64,000 nt of DNA from assembly GCA_002282445.1 (NCBI GenBank), contig NCJK01000003.1:124001-188000 (forward strand), written 5' to 3'. This document shows positions 1-9,251 of the stretch, in pieces; position 1 is the first letter of the stretch, and every line of letters begins with the position of its first letter. The notes below the pieces were generated by a model. The model had not been told where the DNA came from. It made no database searches and saw only the letters and a list, made by a program, of their open reading frames with translations. The translations under genes and the position numbers were made by a program. The DNA comes from Burkholderiales bacterium 39-55-53. Its GTDB lineage: Bacteria > Pseudomonadota > Gammaproteobacteria > Burkholderiales > Burkholderiaceae_C.

Positions 1-688
1 CCTCGCCCACCAAGTTAGCCACGGGCACTTTGACGTCTGTGAAAAACACTTCGTTCACTTCATGCTCGCCATCCAAAGTGATGATGGGTCGTATCTCAAT
101 GCCGGGGGACGTCATGTCCACCAACAAGAAGCTGATGCCCGATTGCGACTTGGCCTCGCGGTCTGTGCGCACGAGGCAAAAAATCATATTGGCGTGTTGG
201 CCCAGCGTGGTCCAAGTTTTTTGGCCATTGACGATGTAGTGATCGCCATCACGCACAGCGGATGTTTTGACCGACGCCAAATCCGAACCAGATCCAGGCT
301 CTGAGTAACCCTGACACCACCAGTCCGAGCCATCCAAGATGCGTGGCAGCCAATGCGCTTTTTGCGCTTCGCTGCCGTACTTCATCAACACCGGCCCGAG
401 CATGCTCACGCCAAACGGCACGATGCGCGGTGCATGCGCTTGGGCACATTCGTTTTCAAAAATAAATTTCTCAACTGCGTTCCAACCGGGGCCGCCCCAC
501 TCTTCGGGCCAATGGTTGGCCAGCCAGCCACGCGCATGGAGCTTGGCGTGCCAGCCTTCCATCTCGGCCTTGGACAAATGTTGGCCCGCAGCTACTTTGG
601 CAGACAACTCAGGCGACAGGTTCTGCGCCAAAAAGGCATGCACCTCTTCGCGGAACGCTTCTTCTTGAGGGGTAAAGTTCAAATCCAT
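1..688 (-). CDS. acyl-CoA dehydrogenase (partial, C-terminus outside window)
   Basis: About 229 N-terminal residues of an acyl-CoA dehydrogenase, the FAD enzyme that makes the first double bond in acyl-CoA beta-oxidation. The helical N-terminal domain is followed by the FAD/substrate-binding stretch with WCQGYSEPGSGSDLAS and then the start of the middle beta domain. The catalytic base region and C-terminal helices lie beyond the window. The ATG lies 13 bases after the stop of the upstream thiolase, so the two are probably co-transcribed with the FadB-like gene. The acyl chain preference cannot be read from this fragment. Confidence 0.9.
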   Translation of the reverse strand, partial: MDLNFTPQEEAFREEVHAFLAQNLSPELSAKVAAGQHLSKAEMEGWHAKLHARGWLANHWPEEWGGPGWNAVEKFIFENECAQAHAPRIVPFGVSMLGPVLMKYGSEAQKAHWLPRILDGSDWWCQGYSEPGSGSDLASVKTSAVRDGDHYIVNGQKTWTTLGQHANMIFCLVRTDREAKSQSGISFLLVDMTSPGIEIRPIITLDGEHEVNEVFFTDVKVPVANLVGE

Positions 689-701
689 ATCAGTCCCTTG
701 G

Positions 702-1889
702 TCAGAAAATTTCGAACAAGCCTGCAGCGCCCATGCCACCTGCGATACACATGGTGACCACGCCCCATTTGGCTTTGCGGCGTTTGCCCTCTAACAAAAT
801 ATGCCCCGCCAAACGTGCACCTGTCATGCCAAATGGATGGCCTAAAGAAATCGCACCACCATTCACATTCAGTCGCTCGTCTTGAATGCCCAATCTCTTT
901 TGGCAATAAATGGATTGCGAGGCAAAGGCTTCGTTGAGTTCCCACAAATCAATGTCGTCCACTGTCAAGCCATGACGCGCCAAGAGCTTTGGCACGGCAA
1001 ACACAGGACCAATGCCCATCTCGTCAGGCTCGCATCCTGCCAGCGCCATGCCGCGAAATGCACCCAATGGCTGCAGGCCCAACTGAGAAGCAAGCTTGCC
1101 ATCCATCATCACGCAGGCAGATGCACCGTCTGACAGTTGAGATGCATTACCTGCTGTGATGAAGTGCTCTTCACCACGCACGGGCTGCAACTTGGCCAAC
1201 GAGTCATAGCTTGTGCCGGGGCGGTTGCTGGTGTCGTGGTCGACCGTCACTTCTTGGTACGACACTACTTTGGTGTCTTTGTTGGTCACGGCCATCGTGG
1301 TGGTGACGGAAATGATTTCTTCTTTGTAACGACCGGCCGCTTGTGCCTCAGCTGTTTTGCGTTGGCTCTCGACTGAGAAATGGTCTTGCTCTTCACGGCT
1401 GATGTTGTAGCGCTTGGCCACAATGTCTGCAGTCTCAATCATGGGCAAATACAAGTCGGGCTTGTGCTGCGTTATCCATGGGTCAATGCCATCGTCCACC
1501 GTGGTGCCGGGGCCGCGGCGCAAACCAGAAATGCTCTCTAGACCACCAGCCACCATCACAGGCGCACCGTCCACCACAATGCGGCCCGCTGCTGTGGCAA
1601 TGGCTTGCAAACCCGATGCGCAAAAACGGCTCACAGTGGCACCTGCAATTTGCAATGGCAAGCCCGCACGCAGCACACTGGCGCGTGCCACGTTGCGGCC
1701 CGTGCGTCCCTCTGGATAACCGCAACCCAAAATCACATCTTCAATCAAGTGAGCATCAACACCCGCACGTTGCACCGCAGCCTTCACTGCGTGTGAGGCC
1801 AACTCGGCCCCAGGGATGCTGTTGAACTCACCACGGTGCGACTTGGTCAGTGGCGTACGAGCCGTGGAAACAATGACCGCTTCACGCAT
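702..1889 (-). CDS. acetyl-CoA C-acyltransferase (thiolase)
   Basis: A 395-residue thiolase that cleaves 3-ketoacyl-CoA to acetyl-CoA and a shortened acyl-CoA. The nucleophilic Cys90 sits in VSRFCASG. The C-terminal half has [16 protein letters not shown] with the active-site His, and [11 protein letters not shown] with the second catalytic Cys. Length is normal for the family. It lies 25 bases after the FadB-like gene and 13 bases before the acyl-CoA dehydrogenase, forming a beta-oxidation operon read leftwards. A biosynthetic acetoacetyl-CoA thiolase role is less likely in this context. Confidence 0.95.
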   Translation of the reverse strand: MREAVIVSTARTPLTKSHRGEFNSIPGAELASHAVKAAVQRAGVDAHLIEDVILGCGYPEGRTGRNVARASVLRAGLPLQIAGATVSRFCASGLQAIATAAGRIVVDGAPVMVAGGLESISGLRRGPGTTVDDGIDPWITQHKPDLYLPMIETADIVAKRYNISREEQDHFSVESQRKTAEAQAAGRYKEEIISVTTTMAVTNKDTKVVSYQEVTVDHDTSNRPGTSYDSLAKLQPVRGEEHFITAGNASQLSDGASACVMMDGKLASQLGLQPLGAFRGMALAGCEPDEMGIGPVFAVPKLLARHGLTVDDIDLWELNEAFASQSIYCQKRLGIQDERLNVNGGAISLGHPFGMTGARLAGHILLEGKRRKAKWGVVTMCIAGGMGAAGLFEIF

Positions 1890-1914
1890 AAATATTCCTT
1901 CAATGAATGTCTGA

Positions 1915-4032
1915 TCAGCGATTCAAGCTGTCAAAGTTTTTGCCGTCTTTCACCAACTGCTCCAGCAGTGGCGATGCTTGCCAAAACAAAGGGTCTTGCT
2001 TGGCAAACTCATGAATGTCGGCCAAGATTTTTTCTAAGCCCACCATGTCGGCGTACTTCATAGGCCCACCGCGATAACGCGGGAACCCATAGCCATGCAC
2101 AAACGTCACGTCCACATCCAAAGGACGCAACGCGATGCCTTGATGCACCACATTCGCGCCCTCGTTGACCATGGCCGCCATGTATTTGCGAACAATCAGC
2201 TCTGGCGTCAACGCACGCGGCTGGATGTTGGTGCGTTCACGCTCAGCATCAATGATTTGCAACACCTCGGGGTCTGGCACACCTGCGCGCGAGCCTTCGG
2301 GGTAGAGGTAATAACCGCGCCCCGTTTTTTGGCCAAACCAGCCGCGCTCGCAAATACGATCGGCAATTTGCACATAACGTGCTTTCGGATCGCGCGTGGC
2401 TGCGCGTCGCTTGCGTGTGGCCCAGCCAATGTCGCCGCCTGCCAAATCAGACACTTGGAACGGGCCCATGGGGTAACCAAACTCGCGCATGGCCGCATCA
2501 ATCTCATAGGGCGAGCAGCCGTCTTCCATCATGTGATCAACCGCGGCGCGGTACACCGCCAAAATGCGGTTACCAATGAAGCCATCGCACACACCCGCAC
2601 GCACCGGTACCTTCTTGAGTTGCGTGGCCAAGCTAAATGCCGTGGCCACCACGTCTGCACTCACCTTTTCGGGCACCACGATTTCAAGCAACTTCATGAT
2701 GTTGGCAGGCGAGAAAAAGTGCAGGCCGATCACGTCTTGCGGGCGCGAAATGCTGCCAGCAATTTCATTGATGTCTAAGTACGAGGTGTTGGTGGCCAGC
2801 ACCGCATGGGGTTTGCACACGCGGTCCAACTCTGCAAATACAGCCTTCTTGACCGACATCTCTTCAAACACCGCTTCAATCACCAAGTCGACTTGCGCCA
2901 AAGCGTCGTAGTGGGTGCTGGTGCTGAAACGCGCCATCACTTGCGCTTTGGCTTGCTCGGACATGCGGCCTTTGGCGATCAAACCGTTATAAACCTTCTC
3001 GACGTTCTGTCGGCCTCTGGCCACAGCTTCGTCATCGCGTTCAATCATGGTCACAGGCAAACCTGCATCCAGCACCGATACCGCAATGCCCGCGCCCATG
3101 GTGCCGCCACCGATCACGCCCACATGTGTCACTGGGCGAGGCGCTACGCTTTTGACCTCTGGCACTTTCAACACTTCACGCTCTGCAAAGAAGGCATGGA
3201 TCAAACCTGCGCGTTGTGGGCTGTCAATGCATTGCAAAAACAACTGGCGCTCGTTGGCCAATGCTTCATCAAACGGCATTTGTAGGCCTGCACGCACCGC
3301 CTCAATCACCTTGAGTGGCGAGAACAAACCGCGCGATTTCTTTTCCACGTCTTTTTGAATCTTGGCCAGCACTCCCAGTTGGTGGTCGTAGCCCACTTTG
3401 AACGCATCCAAGTCACGCGTGCGTCGCACTGGTGCACCATCGGCCAACAACGCGCGCGCAAAGCTCAAACCCGCTTGCAGCACATCCGTGCCTTCGCCCA
3501 ATTGGTCAACCAGTTTGCAGCCCACAGCTTCTTGTGCTTTCATGTGTCGGCCACTGAGCATCAACTCCACCGCAGCTTCGACGCCCATCAAACGAGGGGC
3601 GCGTTGCGTGCCGCCTGAGCCTGGCAGCAAACCCAGTTGAACTTCCGGCAAACCCAGCTTTGCATCGTGCATAGCCAAACGATAGTGAGCGGCCATGGCC
3701 ACTTCTAAACCACCGCCCAATGCGGGGCCATGAATGGCGGCCACCACTGGCTTGGTGCACGCTTCAATGCGGTTGCACACCTCGGGCAAGATGGGATGCA
3801 TGGGCGGGCGACCAAACTCACGGATATCTGCCCCCGCAATGAAAGCGCGGCCCGCGCCCACAATCAAAACGCCCTTCACGGCGGCATCCGCCTCAGCTTC
3901 ATCCATCGCGGCCATCAAGCCGCGGCGCACATCCATGCTGATGGCATTGACTGGGGGGTGGTCAATCGTGACGACCAGCAAGTCGCCGTCTTTGGCTGTG
4001 CGAACCACGGTCGTTTCGGAAGGGGCGGTCAA
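1915..4032 (-). CDS. FadB/FadJ-like enoyl-CoA hydratase / 3-hydroxyacyl-CoA dehydrogenase
   Basis: Bifunctional beta-oxidation enzyme of about 705 residues. The N-terminal crotonase domain has an AGADIREF oxyanion motif, [15 protein letters not shown] and a glutamate in [10 protein letters not shown]. An NAD-binding domain follows, starting [11 protein letters not shown], with the dehydrogenase motif [13 protein letters not shown] and a duplicated C-terminal domain ([11 protein letters not shown]). I place the start at a TTG because AGGAG lies eight bases upstream of it; that AGGAG is contained in an in-frame ATG-AGG-AGA start 15 bases earlier, which is the alternative. It heads the leftward operon and faces a LysR regulator gene. 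Confidence 0.92.
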   Translation of the reverse strand: MTAPSETTVVRTAKDGDLLVVTIDHPPVNAISMDVRRGLMAAMDEAEADAAVKGVLIVGAGRAFIAGADIREFGRPPMHPILPEVCNRIEACTKPVVAAIHGPALGGGLEVAMAAHYRLAMHDAKLGLPEVQLGLLPGSGGTQRAPRLMGVEAAVELMLSGRHMKAQEAVGCKLVDQLGEGTDVLQAGLSFARALLADGAPVRRTRDLDAFKVGYDHQLGVLAKIQKDVEKKSRGLFSPLKVIEAVRAGLQMPFDEALANERQLFLQCIDSPQRAGLIHAFFAEREVLKVPEVKSVAPRPVTHVGVIGGGTMGAGIAVSVLDAGLPVTMIERDDEAVARGRQNVEKVYNGLIAKGRMSEQAKAQVMARFSTSTHYDALAQVDLVIEAVFEEMSVKKAVFAELDRVCKPHAVLATNTSYLDINEIAGSISRPQDVIGLHFFSPANIMKLLEIVVPEKVSADVVATAFSLATQLKKVPVRAGVCDGFIGNRILAVYRAAVDHMMEDGCSPYEIDAAMREFGYPMGPFQVSDLAGGDIGWATRKRRAATRDPKARYVQIADRICERGWFGQKTGRGYYLYPEGSRAGVPDPEVLQIIDAERERTNIQPRALTPELIVRKYMAAMVNEGANVVHQGIALRPLDVDVTFVHGYGFPRYRGGPMKYADMVGLEKILADIHEFAKQDPLFWQASPLLEQLVKDGKNFDSLNR

Positions 4033-4107
4033 ACGGAGTCTCCTCATTGTTTTTGTCTTACACACCATTGTTTGGCAGATAATATTTCTTGACAATCTCA
4101 AACTTTA

Positions 4108-4122
4108 TTGACGCTGCGTCAA
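4108..4122. promoter_or_regulatory. perfect palindrome, putative LysR operator
   Basis: TTGACGC-T-GCGTCAA is a perfect 7+1+7 palindrome that contains a T-N11-A core, the usual LysR-type half-site spacing. It lies 14 bases before the LysR start and about 75 bases before the start of the beta-oxidation operon, so one site could serve both directions. The assignment to this LysR protein is inference from position. Confidence 0.55.
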
Positions 4123-4135
4123 AGAATTTTTACTT

Positions 4136-5044
4136 ATGAACGTCGATTTCGCCTCACTGACCCTGCTGGTGGACATCATTGATGCCGGCAATCTGAGCAA
4201 AGCCGCCAGCAAGCTCAAGATGACCCGCGCCAATGTGAGCTACCACCTGCGCCAGCTGGAAAAAGCCTTGGGTGCCGAACTCATCCGACGCACCAGCCGC
4301 CGTATGGAACCCACCGAGCTGGGCTGGCGGCTGTGCGAGCACGGGCGAGCCATTCGCAACGAAATGGCCAGCGCCCACGAAACCGTCACCAACTTGGGCC
4401 AAGGCTTGCAGGGTCGAGTGGGTATCAGCGTGCCCAGTGGCTATGGCCACATCGTGATGACACCTTGGCTGATTGAGTTCAAGCAAAAGTACCCCGGTGT
4501 GGTGTTGGATGTGGTGTTTGAAAACCGAATCGACAACTTGCGCGACGATGTGGACATTGCCATTCGTGTGCTGCCCCAGCCCCCAGAAACCATGGTGGCC
4601 AAGGACATGGGCACGGTGCGTTACCTCGCTTGTGCGTCCAAAGCCTTTGCCCAACAACACGGCATGCCCACCGAGTTGTCGCAGCTGCGCACGCAACCTG
4701 TCATCACCGCCAATGTGGTGGGACGCCAACTGTCCTTGCGTGCGTACCGAGGGGAAGAGCGCCAAGAGGTGATGCTGACGCCCACCCTTATTTCAGACCA
4801 CTACCCGTTTTTGAAGGAAGTTATTCTGGGTGGCTTGGGCATTGGCTTGATGCCCGACTACATGGTGGCCGACGTGATTGCCAGCGGCGATGTGGTGACC
4901 AGCTTAGATGACCACCGTCTGAGCATCTTTGGCACAAACATGTATTTGCTGTACCTGCCCTCGCGCCATCGCACACGCGCGATCAAAACCTGCATTGACT
5001 TCTTGGTCGAAAAAGCCAACGCGCACGAAGCTCAGCCTAGATAA
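4136..5044 (+). CDS. LysR-family transcriptional regulator
   Basis: A 302-residue LysR-type regulator with an N-terminal winged helix-turn-helix (residues about 4-62, including the SKAASKLKMTRANVSYHLRQ region) and a C-terminal periplasmic-binding-like effector domain. It is divergent from the acyl-CoA dehydrogenase/thiolase/FadB-like operon, which suggests control of fatty or aromatic acyl-CoA degradation. The effector is unknown. A perfect palindrome sits just ahead of the start codon. The gene stops one base before the convergent SCO gene. Confidence 0.93.
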   Translation: MNVDFASLTLLVDIIDAGNLSKAASKLKMTRANVSYHLRQLEKALGAELIRRTSRRMEPTELGWRLCEHGRAIRNEMASAHETVTNLGQGLQGRVGISVPSGYGHIVMTPWLIEFKQKYPGVVLDVVFENRIDNLRDDVDIAIRVLPQPPETMVAKDMGTVRYLACASKAFAQQHGMPTELSQLRTQPVITANVVGRQLSLRAYRGEERQEVMLTPTLISDHYPFLKEVILGGLGIGLMPDYMVADVIASGDVVTSLDDHRLSIFGTNMYLLYLPSRHRTRAIKTCIDFLVEKANAHEAQPR

Positions 5045-5045
5045 A

Positions 5046-5654
5046 TCAGGGCGTGGTTTTGAGCAAGGTTTGGATGTCTTGTGCCAGCACTTTGGCGCCT
5101 GAACCATAGCGGCTGTACAAGCGCAAATTGCCTTGCATGTCATACACATAGCTACCTGCCGAGTGGTCCATGGTGTAGCTGGTGGGGGTTTGTCCATCCA
5201 CCTTTTTGTAATAGATCTTGAACTGTTTAGCCACAACCGGCAGCTCATCGGCGGTTGGCACAAAGGCCAAGAATGTGGGGTCGAAGTTAGCCATATAGGC
5301 TTTGAGTAACTCGATGGTGTCGCGTGCAGGGTCCACCGTGACAAACACACCTTGCAGCTTATCGGCATCAGCGCCCAACAAGCGTTTGACTTCGGCCAGC
5401 TCGGTCATGGACGTGGGGCACACATCGGGGCATTGGGTGTAGCCAAAAAACAGCACCACCACTTTGCCTTTGAAATCACTCAGGCTACGGCTTTGGCCGT
5501 TGTGGTCGGTCAGAGTAAAGCCCTTGGCATAGTCAGCCCCCGTGACATCGATGCCATTGAATTTGGGCTTATCCGGGCTGCACGCCGTCAAGGCCAACAC
5601 GGCCATGGATGACAACAACAACCGACGCGAAAAAATAAACATGGTGTGACTCAT
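5046..5654 (-). CDS. SCO1/SenC-type copper chaperone lipoprotein
   Basis: A 202-residue SCO family protein used for copper insertion into cytochrome c oxidase subunit II or for thiol redox chemistry. The N-terminal hydrophobic signal ends in a lipobox (LALTAC), so it is probably anchored at the outer face of the inner membrane. The thioredoxin fold carries the copper-binding CxxxC in YTQCPDVCPTS and the distal His in YTMDHSAGS. Its ATG overlaps the stop of the upstream methyltransferase gene by four bases (ATGA), so translation is coupled. It is not beside cox genes in this window. Confidence 0.92.
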   Translation of the reverse strand: MSHTMFIFSRRLLLSSMAVLALTACSPDKPKFNGIDVTGADYAKGFTLTDHNGQSRSLSDFKGKVVVLFFGYTQCPDVCPTSMTELAEVKRLLGADADKLQGVFVTVDPARDTIELLKAYMANFDPTFLAFVPTADELPVVAKQFKIYYKKVDGQTPTSYTMDHSAGSYVYDMQGNLRLYSRYGSGAKVLAQDIQTLLKTTP

Positions 5655-6547
5655 TTCTTAGACAACAAGGTGCGCATGTCTTGCAAAGACACAGTGCTTT
5701 CGCTCTGCACTTTGAGGCGCGGAATAGGTTTGAGGGCATGCCCGTAAATCACCTCAACAGTGAGCGTGAGGCGGCCGTCTTGTTGCGGCTTAGCCAGCGC
5801 CAGCAAAGCAGTTTTCAGTTGGGTCAGCCAACGCTTGCCGCGCAAGCCCGCAAAGCGCTCGCGGTGCAAATTGCGGCCCAGCAAACGGCATTCGGCCAGC
5901 AGGCTATCGGCATCGGCATAGGTGAGCGTGATGCGCTCCATGTCCATCACCGGCTCGGCAAAACCGGCTTGCACCAGCATGTCGCCCCAGTCGTGCATGT
6001 CGGTAAACGCATGGCTGGCTGGTGGCCAGCCGTTGGCTTGGTACACCTCCGCAAGTTCACGCAAGGTGTCGGGGCCAAGGCACGAGAACATCAAAAAGCC
6101 ATCCACCGCCAACAGCTGATGCCACTGCTGCAACAAGGCCTGTGGGTTGGCACTGTTGTGCAGCGCCATATTGGCCCAGAGCATGTCGGCGCTGCCTGCA
6201 GCAGGTGCGCCAAAACTCAGCGCATGGCTTGGGAGCCAGCGTTTCCACAACGGAGCTTGCAACGATTGACGTGCGAGTTGTTCGAGTTGGGGCGAAGCCT
6301 CCACCACGCTGCATTGCGCTTGCTGGTAACGCGCGCGCAGCTTGGCATGCGTTTGCAGGCCGCCACTCACGGGCGCCCAATCCACCCACGATTTGGGTTG
6401 CAAGCGAATCCACTGCAAACGGTCTTCCATACGTCGGCCAATTTCCTCGTTCAACCAAGGCGATGACTTGTGCGGCCACGCAGCCCAGCGGGCGCTGGCC
6501 ACAGGGTCAAGCGTGGGGGGCGTATCGGGCGAGGAAGGTTCAGACAT
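5651..6547 (-). CDS. BioC-like SAM-dependent methyltransferase
   Basis: A 298-residue class I methyltransferase resembling the divergent BioC (malonyl-ACP O-methyltransferase) of beta-proteobacteria. The glycine motif I is degenerate (VDWAPVSGG). A later ADMLWANMALHNSANPQ stretch matches BioC/UbiE motif II, and LMFSCLGPDTLREL matches motif III. BioC would methylate malonyl-ACP to start pimelate synthesis for biotin. No other bio gene is nearby, so the exact substrate is not proven. The start chosen faces comF; an upstream in-frame extension exists but overlaps the comF region. Confidence 0.75.
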   Translation of the reverse strand: MSEPSSPDTPPTLDPVASARWAAWPHKSSPWLNEEIGRRMEDRLQWIRLQPKSWVDWAPVSGGLQTHAKLRARYQQAQCSVVEASPQLEQLARQSLQAPLWKRWLPSHALSFGAPAAGSADMLWANMALHNSANPQALLQQWHQLLAVDGFLMFSCLGPDTLRELAEVYQANGWPPASHAFTDMHDWGDMLVQAGFAEPVMDMERITLTYADADSLLAECRLLGRNLHRERFAGLRGKRWLTQLKTALLALAKPQQDGRLTLTVEVIYGHALKPIPRLKVQSESTVSLQDMRTLLSKK

Positions 6548-6623
6548 GACCCCTATTATCGACACCACATCCTTCGCAAACATTGCGCGGTGCTTGAACC
6601 CAAATAGACGCAATGTCTTTCCA

Positions 6624-7325
6624 ATGCGGGGAATGTTGAAGCTCTCACGTTCTTTACCTAGCCTTTGTCACATCTGCCGCCGCTGGCCCAGCCAACCTTT
6701 GTGCACGCCCTGTGTCGAGCGCTTTGCCCAGCCCACACAGCGTTGCCCAACATGCGCCCTCACCCTCACACAGCCCAAGTGCCACAACTGCGCCCAGCAC
6801 CCCAGCCCACTAGACGCCTGCGTCGCCGCTGTGAGCTACACCTTCCCGTGGGCAGGCTGCATTGCGCGCTTTAAGTTTCAGGCCGACCCCAGCCTCGCCC
6901 GCGCCTTGGCCCACCTCATGCGCCACGCCCCGTGGGTGGAGCCCGCGCTGGATGCCGCCACGCTGGTGGTGCCCATGCCCCTTTCGCCCACGCGCCTGCG
7001 CGAACGCGGCTTTAACCAAGCTATAGAGCTGGCCCGCCACTTGGCCCCACAGAAAACCCATGCACACACTTTGCTGCGGCGCGGCGACAGCGCTCACCAA
7101 GTGGGCGCTTCGCGCCAAGAGCGACTAGACCATGTGCGTGATGCGTTTTGGGTCGCGTCCGAACGCGTGTCTGCCGTGCGCGGTCAGCGTGTGGTGCTGA
7201 TAGACGATGTGATGACCACGGGGGCGTCGATGTACGAGGCTGCGCGGGCTTTGCGGGTGGTGGGGGCTGGGCACATCACTGGGCTGGTGCTGGCTCGCAC
7301 GGAAGAACGCGAAGCACATCACTGA
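6624..7325 (+). CDS. ComF-family phosphoribosyltransferase-like protein
   Basis: About 233 residues. The N-terminus carries a double zinc ribbon: LCHICRRW, CTPC, CPTC and CHNC. It is followed by a phosphoribosyltransferase fold with the PRPP loop VVLIDDVMTTGAS and the family motif LRERGFNQAIELAR. ComF proteins are needed for DNA uptake in transformable bacteria, with a biochemical role still unclear. The start is uncertain: ATG at 6624 or 6633, or an earlier ATG at 6546 overlapping the divergent methyltransferase start. The conserved part begins after 6633. Confidence 0.88.
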   Translation: MRGMLKLSRSLPSLCHICRRWPSQPLCTPCVERFAQPTQRCPTCALTLTQPKCHNCAQHPSPLDACVAAVSYTFPWAGCIARFKFQADPSLARALAHLMRHAPWVEPALDAATLVVPMPLSPTRLRERGFNQAIELARHLAPQKTHAHTLLRRGDSAHQVGASRQERLDHVRDAFWVASERVSAVRGQRVVLIDDVMTTGASMYEAARALRVVGAGHITGLVLARTEEREAHH

Positions 7326-7363
7326 CGTGACGAGGCTCCTCACTCATGCGGGACAATGCACGC

Positions 7364-7834
7364 ATGTTCCACATCGTCCTCGTCCACCCCGAAATTCCGC
7401 CCAACACGGGCAACGTCATCCGCTTGGCGGCCAACACCGGCTGCACCTTGCATTTGATCGAGCCCTTGGGCTTCTCGATGGAAGACAAGCACATGCGCCG
7501 CGCGGGCTTGGACTATCACGAGTACGCGCCCGTGCTGCGCCATGCCAACTGGGCCACGTTTTTGAACGACGCCAAGCCAGACTCCACACGCATGTTTGCC
7601 ATGACCACCAAGGGCTCTAGCACCGCGCACGACATGGCGTTTCAGCCCGGCGATTGGTTTGTGTTTGGCTCTGAAACCAGCGGCTTGCCCGTGGATATTC
7701 GCGAAAGTTTTCCGACCGCACAGCGCCTGCGCCTGCCCATGCGCGCCGACCAGCGCAGCCTGAACCTGTCTAACTCCGTGGCCGTCATCACCTATGAGGC
7801 GTGGCGTCAAAACGGGTTTGTGGGCAAAGCCTGA
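7364..7834 (+). CDS. trmL: tRNA (cytidine(34)-2'-O)-methyltransferase TrmL
   Basis: A 156-residue SPOUT methyltransferase that 2'-O-methylates the wobble nucleotide of tRNA-Leu isoacceptors. It has the TrmL N-terminus FHIVLVHPEIPPNTGN, the knot motif FGSETSGLP and the C-terminal LNLSNSVAVITYEAWRQ. The length is typical for this minimal SPOUT enzyme with no extra RNA-binding domain. I chose the ATG before FHIVLV; an ATG 18 bases earlier is in frame. It follows comF by 38 bases. Confidence 0.95.
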   Translation: MFHIVLVHPEIPPNTGNVIRLAANTGCTLHLIEPLGFSMEDKHMRRAGLDYHEYAPVLRHANWATFLNDAKPDSTRMFAMTTKGSSTAHDMAFQPGDWFVFGSETSGLPVDIRESFPTAQRLRLPMRADQRSLNLSNSVAVITYEAWRQNGFVGKA

Positions 7835-7947
7835 AAAATCATTGATGCAAGTCAAGGCTTATGGCGTTCTGCGTAGCACCATATAGCCTTAGGTTTTAAG
7901 CCCTCGCCTACACTAGAGAGCTTGATTTATATCGATTCATTACAGTC

Positions 7948-8724
7948 ATGAGTGCATTCCTAGACGAAGAAGTTTTGTCCGTCCACCACTGGACCGACCG
8001 CCTGTTCAGCTTCACCACCACACGCGATACCTCGCTGCGTTTCTCCAACGGCCACTTCACCATGATTGGCTTGCGCGATGAAAATGGCAAACCCTTGTTG
8101 CGCGCCTACAGCATCGTCAGCGCCAACTACGAAGAACACTTGGAGTTCCTGAGCATCAAGGTGCAAGACGGCCCCCTCACCTCCAAGCTGCAACACATCA
8201 AAGTGGGCGACAAAATTGTGGTCGGCAAAAAGCCCACTGGCACTTTGTTGATCGACTATTTGCTGCCCGCCAAAAACCTGTACCTCATCGGCACAGGCAC
8301 AGGTTTGGCCCCATTCCTCAGCATCGTGCGTGACCCTGATACGTATGAGCGTTTCGAAAAAGTCATCTTGGTCCACGGCGTGCGTGAAGTCAAAGAGTTG
8401 GCGTATCACGACTACTTGACCGAAGAGCTGCCAAAGCAAGAGTTCTTGGGCGAGATGGTCAGTGCGCAAATGCTTTACTACCCCACCGTCACCCGCGAGC
8501 CCTACAAAAACCAAGGCCGCGTGACCGACTTGCTCACGTCCAACAAGCTCACTCAAGATTTAAGCTTACCAAACCTTGACCCAGCCAACGACCGCATCAT
8601 GATTTGCGGCAGCCCCGGCCTCAACAAAGACATGCGCAGCTTGCTGGAAGAGCGTGGCTTCAAAGAAGGCTCTACCACCACCCCCGGCGACTTTGTGGTG
8701 GAACGTGCTTTTGTAGAGCAATAA
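7948..8724 (+). CDS. fpr: ferredoxin--NADP(+) reductase
   Basis: A 258-residue FAD flavoprotein of the bacterial Fpr type, moving electrons between NADPH and ferredoxin or flavodoxin. The FAD-binding motif is RAYSIVSANYEE, the NADP-binding region is LIGTGTGLAPFLSI, and the C-terminus ends in an aromatic-poor VVERAFVEQ tail as in the subclass I Fpr group. It stands alone between a 113-base upstream gap and a strong terminator. Its role is usually redox homeostasis, oxidative stress or supply for iron-sulfur and biotin or lipid enzymes. Confidence 0.95.
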   Translation: MSAFLDEEVLSVHHWTDRLFSFTTTRDTSLRFSNGHFTMIGLRDENGKPLLRAYSIVSANYEEHLEFLSIKVQDGPLTSKLQHIKVGDKIVVGKKPTGTLLIDYLLPAKNLYLIGTGTGLAPFLSIVRDPDTYERFEKVILVHGVREVKELAYHDYLTEELPKQEFLGEMVSAQMLYYPTVTREPYKNQGRVTDLLTSNKLTQDLSLPNLDPANDRIMICGSPGLNKDMRSLLEERGFKEGSTTTPGDFVVERAFVEQ

Positions 8725-8746
8725 GCGCCTAACCACACGGACACCC

Positions 8747-8769
8747 AAGGCCTCTTCGGAGGCCTTTTT
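8747..8769 (+). terminator. rho-independent terminator after fpr
   Basis: A perfect 8-bp stem AAGGCCTC/GAGGCCTT closed by a TTCG tetraloop and followed by a T run, 22 bases after the fpr stop. Confidence 0.92.
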
Positions 8770-8801
8770 CTTTGGCCAACACCTGAGCCACAATCACACC
8801 C

Positions 8802-9236
8802 ATGTTTGAACCCAGCCAAGCCGATGTTCGGCGCTTCTTCTGTTCGGTCTATGCCAAGTGGCGCAATGCCCAGCCCATGGACGCCCTCGAAACACTCGCC
8901 AGCCAATGGGTGGCCGAGCACCCCGAATACCACGCCGATTTCTCAGATGTGGATGCCGCACTTGAGCGCATGTACGAGGTCAAAGACGGCAAGATCAACC
9001 CCTTCTTGCACTTGTCCATGCACCTGTCGGTGAGCGAACAATGCTCGATTGACCAGCCGCGCGGCATTCGCCAAGCGGTGGAGTTGCTCACCGCCAAACG
9101 CGACTCGCTGCACGACGCGCACCACGAAACCATGGACGCACTGGGCCAAATGATTTGGGAAAGCCAACGCAGCGGCAGACCGCCTGATGGGCACGCCTAC
9201 ATTGACGCGGTACAACGCCGCGCCACCAAAGACTAA
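8802..9236 (+). CDS. DUF1841 family protein
   Basis: A 144-residue soluble protein matching the DUF1841 family found across beta- and gammaproteobacteria. Recognisable parts are the N-terminal MFEPSQADVRRFFCSVYAKW and the central HLSMHLSVSEQ segment with several His residues. It has no signal peptide or membrane segment. The function is unknown. It is 15 bases upstream of the CoA-transferase gene and probably co-transcribed with it. Confidence 0.85.
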   Translation: MFEPSQADVRRFFCSVYAKWRNAQPMDALETLASQWVAEHPEYHADFSDVDAALERMYEVKDGKINPFLHLSMHLSVSEQCSIDQPRGIRQAVELLTAKRDSLHDAHHETMDALGQMIWESQRSGRPPDGHAYIDAVQRRATKD

Positions 9237-9251
9237 ACACTTGGGGTGCGC

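Noticed and set aside
4154..4765. 203-residue open frame antisense to the LysR gene
   Set aside because: Codon pattern is a mirror of the LysR frame; His/Gln-rich translation with no domain. A shadow ORF.
5681..6466. 261-residue open frame antisense to the BioC-like gene
   Set aside because: Arg/His/Gln-rich translation without a motif; the other strand encodes a clear methyltransferase.
7922..7935. FNR-like TTGAT-TTAT-ATCGA just before fpr
   Set aside because: Only nine of ten consensus positions match, and the site is 12 bases before the start codon, too close to activate a promoter. Probably chance in an AT-rich leader.
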